From NCBI GenBank assembly GCA_964547995.1, contig CAZJRB010000055.1, positions 1-47,101 on the forward strand: a stretch of DNA of 47,101 bases. The letters run 5' to 3'. Under the pieces are notes generated by a model that had not been told where the DNA came from, did no database searches, and worked only from the letters and a program-made list of their open reading frames with translations. Every line of letters begins with the position of its first letter. Position 1 is the stretch's first letter. Both the position numbers and the translations under genes were made by a program. The stretch is from CAZJRB01 sp964547995 (lineage in GTDB: Bacteria; Planctomycetota; Planctomycetia; Pirellulales; Thermoguttaceae). This document shows, in pieces, positions 43,105 through 47,101 of this stretch.

Positions 43105-43112
43105 GAGGGACT

Positions 43113-44621
43113 CTAATCGTTCCAATGCTTCTCGATAATCGCCTGGATTTCTGGATTGTTATCGGTCTCGTTGAGCCGCTCGCGGGTCTGCTTCAGTTGC
43201 GTCTTCATCTCCCCGATGATCTCCGCGTACTTCGGGTTGTCATACTCGTTCTTCATCTCCATCGGGTCGTTTTCAAGGTCGTAGAACTCCCAAGCGGGCG
43301 GAGTCGGTTTTTTGCCTGAACTGTCGAGCCCATAGAAGAAGATAAGTTTGTATTGGTCGCTGCGGATTCCGAAGTGGGCCGGCACCGCGAGCCAGTGAGC
43401 CATGTGCATCCAATACCGATAGTAGGTGACTTTCCGCCAGTCACTCGGCTTGGGTTGGCCGGCGAGCGCCGCGGCGAAACTGCGGCCCTGCATGTACTTG
43501 GGCGCAGGCCGGCCCGCCAGTTCCAGGATCGTCGGCGCAAAATCGGTATTGTTGATGAGCCAATCATTCACGGCACCGGCCTTTACCTTGTCCGGCCACT
43601 GAACGATCAGCGGCATGCGGAAGGCCTGCTCGTACATCCAACGTTTGTCCATCAAGTCATGCTCGCCCAGGAAAAAACCTTGGTCGCCGGTGTAGAAGAT
43701 CACCGTGTTGTCGAACTCGCCCTCCTCTTCGAGGTAATCCAGCAGCCGTTTGACATTGTCGTCGATACCCTTCACGCAGCGGAGGTAGCGGCGGAGATAT
43801 CGCTGATAGCCTTCCTTGGCGTAAGCCCGATCATCGAGTTCCTTTGGAACGCCCAGTCTGCGGGCCAGTTGCCAGGGAGCATGGGTTCGCCCAACTCCCG
43901 AGCCGAACCCGCGCGAGCCAACTGAACCATCCGGAGGATCAAAGAGATTGGCCGGTTCCGGAATCTCCACGTCTTCCAGGTACGTGTCATAGCGTCTTGC
44001 ATTCTGGAACATGTCGTGCGGCGCTTTGAAGTGATGCATCAAAAAGAAAGGCTTGGATTTGTCGCGATCGTTCTTCAGCCAATCGAGACTGAGGTCGGTA
44101 ACGGCATCGCTCGAGTGCTGCCCTTTCTTGGTGATGATGTTTTGTGGCCACGGCTCGGCGCCGCGAACGCGGAATTCGGGATTAAAATACTTTCCCTGTC
44201 CGGGTAAGACCGCGTAGTAATCGAACGCGGCGGGCTCCGCGGAAAGGTGCCACTTGCCGATCATCGCCGTGGCGTAGCCCGCTTTTCTCATCTCGATGGG
44301 CAAGTACTGTCGTTCGGGCGGGATTTCCCCTGCAAGGACGGTGATTCCATTTGTCTGCGAGTATTGACCCGTGATAATGCTTGCCCGAGAAGGGACGCAG
44401 ATCGAGTTGTTACAGAATACGAGGTCAAACCGCATGCCCCCGCGAGCCAGCGTGTCGATGACCGGCGTTGGATTGAGCTTTGCCAGCCGACTCCCATAGA
44501 CGCCGATCGCCTGATACGTGTGGTCGTCCGCCATAATGAACAGGATGTTCGGCCTGTCCGCGGCCAGGGTGGTTTGCCCGAAGGCGACAAGAACGATGAG
44601 GGAGGAAAGTGTCTTGTTCAT
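43113..44621 (-). CDS. Exported type I sulfatase
   Basis: Arylsulfatase-family enzyme, 502 aa, with a signal peptide (SLIVLVAFGQTTLA). The formylglycine motif is C75-V-P-S-R in NSICVPSRASIITGQ, so it needs an anaerobic or aerobic maturase that is not in the window. Metal ligands are in NILFIMADDHT and TVIFYTGDQGFFLGEHDLMD; GKWHL and HHFKAPHDMF are further family signatures. It cleaves sulfate esters, probably from algal or mucin-like glycans. ATG 44621 follows AGGGGAATC; the open frame continues to 45077 but that part covers the neighbouring esterase gene in another frame and is not real. Confidence 0.93.
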   Translation of the reverse strand: MNKTLSSLIVLVAFGQTTLAADRPNILFIMADDHTYQAIGVYGSRLAKLNPTPVIDTLARGGMRFDLVFCNNSICVPSRASIITGQYSQTNGITVLAGEIPPERQYLPIEMRKAGYATAMIGKWHLSAEPAAFDYYAVLPGQGKYFNPEFRVRGAEPWPQNIITKKGQHSSDAVTDLSLDWLKNDRDKSKPFFLMHHFKAPHDMFQNARRYDTYLEDVEIPEPANLFDPPDGSVGSRGFGSGVGRTHAPWQLARRLGVPKELDDRAYAKEGYQRYLRRYLRCVKGIDDNVKRLLDYLEEEGEFDNTVIFYTGDQGFFLGEHDLMDKRWMYEQAFRMPLIVQWPDKVKAGAVNDWLINNTDFAPTILELAGRPAPKYMQGRSFAAALAGQPKPSDWRKVTYYRYWMHMAHWLAVPAHFGIRSDQYKLIFFYGLDSSGKKPTPPAWEFYDLENDPMEMKNEYDNPKYAEIIGEMKTQLKQTRERLNETDNNPEIQAIIEKHWND

Positions 44622-44643
44622 GATGATTCCCCTAGAAAGCTGG

Positions 44644-44658
44644 CGAGGCTTCGCCTCG
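44644..44658. repeat. Short hairpin between esterase and sulfatase
   Basis: CGAGGC-ttc-GCCTCG in the 41-base gap between the esterase stop and the sulfatase start. It could modulate co-transcription; no T-run follows. Confidence 0.35.
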
Positions 44659-44662
44659 ACGG

Positions 44663-45418
44663 CTACTTCTTCTCCGCCTGGCGGTGCGAGAGCAGCCACT
44701 TGTAGATTTCGGGATTGTTGTAGGTTTCGGTCCACGAATCGTGATGCGCATCGGGGTAGATTGTCAGCTTGACGTGCTTTCCGCCGGCGGCCTTGATGGC
44801 GTCGACCATTTCCCGGCTCTTTTCGGGCTTCACGGTGCCGTCTTTGGCGCCGTGGAAGGCCCAAACGGGCAGGTTGACGAGCCGATCGGCCTTCTCGGGG
44901 TTGCCGCCGCCGCAGATGGGTATCGCTGCTGCAAAGCGGCCGGGCTCGGCGGCGATCCACCCCCAGACGCCGAATCCGCCCATGCTCAGGCCGGTAAGGT
45001 AGACCCGCTGGGGGTCGGCCTTGGTCGTGGCGAGGATGTGATCGAGCAGCTTGTTGAGCCGGTTCACTTTCCACCACTGGCCTTTGGGTGTCTGCGGCGA
45101 AACGATGATAAACGGGGTCGTGTTTTTCTTGTCGACGATTTTGGGCGGCCCGTGTCTCTTAACCTTCGACAGGTCGTTACCCCATTCGCCGATGCCGTGC
45201 AGGAACAGCATGAGCGGGCACTTCTTTTGCTCGTTGTAGTTCTCGGGCAAAGAGATCCAGTAGTGGATCATTTCTTTCTTGGCCGCATCGCCCTCGCCTG
45301 TAGTAACTTCCAAGGCGGCTTCCGTCTGTTTGCCCGGCTCGGGTTTCTCGGCCGCGGGTAGTGATTTTGCCGGCATGATAATCGGAGTGAAGGCTAGAAA
45401 AACGCAGTATCGCATCAT
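44663..45418 (-). CDS. Exported alpha/beta-hydrolase esterase
   Basis: A 251-aa protein with a signal peptide (MMRYCVFLAFTPIIMPAKS). It is a dienelactone-hydrolase/prolyl-oligopeptidase-like esterase: LFLHGIGEWGND (oxyanion loop), GLSMGGFG with nucleophile S145, GAKDGTV with D193, and DAHHDSW with H225 or H226. It resembles feruloyl/acetyl-xylan-type esterases in Planctomycetes and would remove an ester group from a glycan, matching the sulfatase 41 bases downstream. ATG 45418 follows AAGGGGAG. The two genes probably form an operon transcribed esterase first. Confidence 0.88.
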   Translation of the reverse strand: MMRYCVFLAFTPIIMPAKSLPAAEKPEPGKQTEAALEVTTGEGDAAKKEMIHYWISLPENYNEQKKCPLMLFLHGIGEWGNDLSKVKRHGPPKIVDKKNTTPFIIVSPQTPKGQWWKVNRLNKLLDHILATTKADPQRVYLTGLSMGGFGVWGWIAAEPGRFAAAIPICGGGNPEKADRLVNLPVWAFHGAKDGTVKPEKSREMVDAIKAAGGKHVKLTIYPDAHHDSWTETYNNPEIYKWLLSHRQAEKK

Positions 45419-45530
45419 GGCGCGCTCCCCTTAGGTTGTTCTTGCCCGCTGAGAGCACATTATACCCGAGCGGCCCGGGCCTTCAAGCCACTCGTTTCCG
45501 CGTGCCGACAAGGCCATCGAGAGCGATGCG

Positions 45531-47101
45531 TTATTGGCGGGCTCCGGCGGCAGGGGGCGCGGGAGCCGGTTTGGCCTCGATCGCCGGCACGTCCGCCGCC
45601 GCGGGGCCGGCTTCTTCGGCCGCGGTAACGCCAACCGGCGGGGCAACGCGGAGGACGAACAAGACGCGATTCGACGCCGGCAACCCGGCTGCCGGGGCGG
45701 CAAACAACTCGCCGGCAAGCATCTCCTTGGCAATTTCCCGCCGGTCCTTCCGGCCGCGCAAGATGCCGGACTTTTGGGGCACGGCGTCGTCTGCCGGCGG
45801 CGCTGCTTTCCTTGCGGCCCGCCCGGGCGTCTCGTCGGCCTCCCGTTCGGGTTTCCGCCTCCCGAACAACCCTTTCCGGCCTTCCTCGGCGGTCGGCGGT
45901 GGACGTAGATTCCGGGCAAACCGGCCGGGGTCCTCCCGCTTTTCGGTGGTTGGAACCTGCGCGGTCTTGATCGGGAAGAACCGCTGCAACTGTCTCACGG
46001 CCCCCTGCACCTGACCGGGCGTTGCCTGGACGTAAACGAGCGTGGCGCCTTGTGCGCCGCCGGGAAATGCCGCGATCGCCGCCTGCCGGGCAAGGTCCCG
46101 CTCTGCTTCCTCCCGCGCAAGCTTCCCGATTTTGGGTTTCCTGCGGGGCAAAGACTCCGCCGGGCCTTCGTAGCGGTCTTCCTCGACAATCCCGTTGCGC
46201 GCCAGCACCTTCTCGAATACTCCCGCCGCGAGGGCGTCGGGGCTGATCTCGCATTGGACCACGAGCATGGCTTCTGGGGCAATCGCCGCAGGAGCGACGA
46301 GTGAAGGCGCCTCAGGAACGACACCGGTATCCGGACGGATCGCCCCGGACTTGGCCATATCGGGCATACGGGGCTTCGGTGGCGGCCCCGGAACCGTGGG
46401 CGGGCGATCCTCCCCGGCGGCCTTGCCGGCCGGTCGTGGAACGGCCAAGACGCCGTTCTCCCAATTCAAACCGGCCGACTCTTTCAAGACCGGGCGCGAC
46501 GGCGCTTTGCCGGGTTTGATCTCCGGCACAGTCTCGCCGCGGGTCCCGGATTGCCTCTCTCCCACGCCGCCTTGCCGCAAGCCGCCGGAAGGGGCTTCCG
46601 AAGGACCGATTACGCCCCCTTCCAGCAAAGAAAGAACATCCCCCGAGGGGGCGTCGCCCTTGGCCGGCTCTGCAGCCGGCTCTTCGACCGGCTCGGGCAC
46701 GGCGCCGCCCGTGTCAATTTTCTTGTCGGCCTTCTTGACGGCCGTTCCCCTTTCCGAGGACTTATAATCGTCTGCCAGTTTGAGGATCGGCGGCGGCATG
46801 AAAACATCGTCTTGACTCTCGGGCGTTTTCTTGGCCTCGACGGGCTCTTTGCTTCTTATCTCGGGGACATCTTCCGCCTCGGCGTCTTCATCGGCGTCTT
46901 CATCGTCCTCGCGCCGGGATACCGCCCCATTCTCAATGGACTCGGCTTCTTTCCCGGGTGCCTCTTCTGCTTTATCGGGCTCGACCGCGTCCTTCTCGGG
47001 CGCCGTCTTCACATGAGAAACCCTGGCGATCTCGTCGAACTCCGAGCGGTCGACGTTTTGTGTCAAGACGACCACCAGCACGGCGGCGGCAACCGTTGCG
47101 G
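45531..47101 (-). CDS. Partial membrane-anchored charged-linker protein
   Basis: Runs off the right edge: the frame is open at 47101, and the visible N-terminal residues (ATVAAAVLVVVLTQNV) look like the end of a membrane helix, so the true start is outside. Next comes a long Glu/Asp/Lys/Pro-rich linker (including REDDEDADEDAEAEDVPEI), then a folded-looking C-terminal region (LVVQCEISPDALAAGVFEKVLARNGI; ATLVYVQATPGQVQGAVRQL; NRVLFVLRVAPP) with an inserted basic stretch. Planctomycetes have anti-sigma-factor-like proteins with this plan (cytoplasmic part, membrane helix, long linker), but no zinc-finger is visible here, so the assignment is a guess. Confidence 0.6.
   Translation of the reverse strand, partial: ATVAAAVLVVVLTQNVDRSEFDEIARVSHVKTAPEKDAVEPDKAEEAPGKEAESIENGAVSRREDDEDADEDAEAEDVPEIRSKEPVEAKKTPESQDDVFMPPPILKLADDYKSSERGTAVKKADKKIDTGGAVPEPVEEPAAEPAKGDAPSGDVLSLLEGGVIGPSEAPSGGLRQGGVGERQSGTRGETVPEIKPGKAPSRPVLKESAGLNWENGVLAVPRPAGKAAGEDRPPTVPGPPPKPRMPDMAKSGAIRPDTGVVPEAPSLVAPAAIAPEAMLVVQCEISPDALAAGVFEKVLARNGIVEEDRYEGPAESLPRRKPKIGKLAREEAERDLARQAAIAAFPGGAQGATLVYVQATPGQVQGAVRQLQRFFPIKTAQVPTTEKREDPGRFARNLRPPPTAEEGRKGLFGRRKPEREADETPGRAARKAAPPADDAVPQKSGILRGRKDRREIAKEMLAGELFAAPAAGLPASNRVLFVLRVAPPVGVTAAEEAGPAAADVPAIEAKPAPAPPAAGARQ

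Larger units (their letters stand above)
42686..43112. other. Repeat-rich intergenic stretch
   Basis: No gene seen. It contains CAGGGTTCAG (42781-42790) facing CTGAACCCT (42820-42828), hairpin copy 2 (42847-42872) and the 43002-43104 element. The promoter of the chimeric gene should be near 42690-42770, but I see no clear boxes. Confidence 0.5.

Noticed and set aside
43113..45077. 654-aa frame as one long sulfatase
   Set aside because: The first 152 residues overlap the esterase gene in another frame; a good ribosome site and signal peptide put the start at 44621.
1..47101. tRNA or rRNA genes
   Set aside because: I saw no cloverleaf with a conserved TTCGAAT-type arm in a proper setting and no rRNA-like stretch; small ncRNAs cannot be excluded by eye.

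Overview
This 47.1 kb window is GC-rich bacterial DNA, most likely from an anaerobic member of the Planctomycetota. The taxonomic clue is the right-hand part: secreted PQQ-type beta-propeller, Cys-type sulfatase, LamG/metallophosphoesterase and nucleoside hydrolase proteins, a small RPFRPF-type protein and a long charged membrane-anchored protein, with many palindromic intergenic repeats. The left half is anaerobic redox metabolism. All calls come from reading the sequence and its translations; no search or alignment program was run.

Region 1 (1-8.8 kb, + strand): an hdrB, a giant HdrA-GltD-HdrA fusion (1510 aa), a MvhD-type subunit, metV, metF and folE2. This resembles the metVF-hdr-mvhD sets of acetogens, which link methylene-tetrahydrofolate reduction to flavin-based electron bifurcation. 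The GltD/NfnB-like insert would supply an NAD(P)H site. A short metF-like remnant overlaps the end of folE2.

Region 2 (9.2-21.9 kb, + strand): one long operon, hdrC, hdrB, [HdrA N-half::NuoE], HndB-like 2Fe-2S protein, NuoF/HndC, DRTGG protein, CBS-GHKL protein, DRTGG protein, PHP-GHKL protein, [HndD N-terminal part::HdrA C-half], mvhD, mvhG, mvhA. It looks as if the NADH module of a bifurcating [FeFe]-hydrogenase operon (Hnd/HydABC type, with its usual sensor-like accessory genes) was placed inside an hdrA gene. HdrA is thereby split into two halves, each fused in frame to one end of the module, and the catalytic H-cluster domain is absent. H2 chemistry would instead come from the group 3c-like [NiFe] MvhAG. 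The inferred product is one complex joining H2, NAD(H), ferredoxin and an Hdr disulfide or other acceptor site. This is the most unusual system in the window.

Region 3 (22.0-30.6 kb): on the minus strand an LplT-PlsC fusion plus an acyl-ACP/CoA synthetase (a split lysophospholipid acylation system) and a Cys-rich ferredoxin-like protein; on the plus strand a small conserved protein, two exported or membrane proteins of unknown function and a sulfotransferase.

Region 4 (30.7-47.1 kb): an outer-membrane porin-like protein, a gene-poor stretch with palindromic repeats, a nucleoside hydrolase, a metallophosphoesterase nested inside a LamG domain, a 1128-aa methyltransferase-like/PQQ-propeller protein, a chimeric 1200-aa glycoside-hydrolase-like protein carrying a scar of the neighbouring PQQ gene, a sulfatase, an esterase and a partial membrane-anchored protein running off the right edge. 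Recurrent themes are domain insertion (HdrA twice, LamG once) and paired palindromes between genes.
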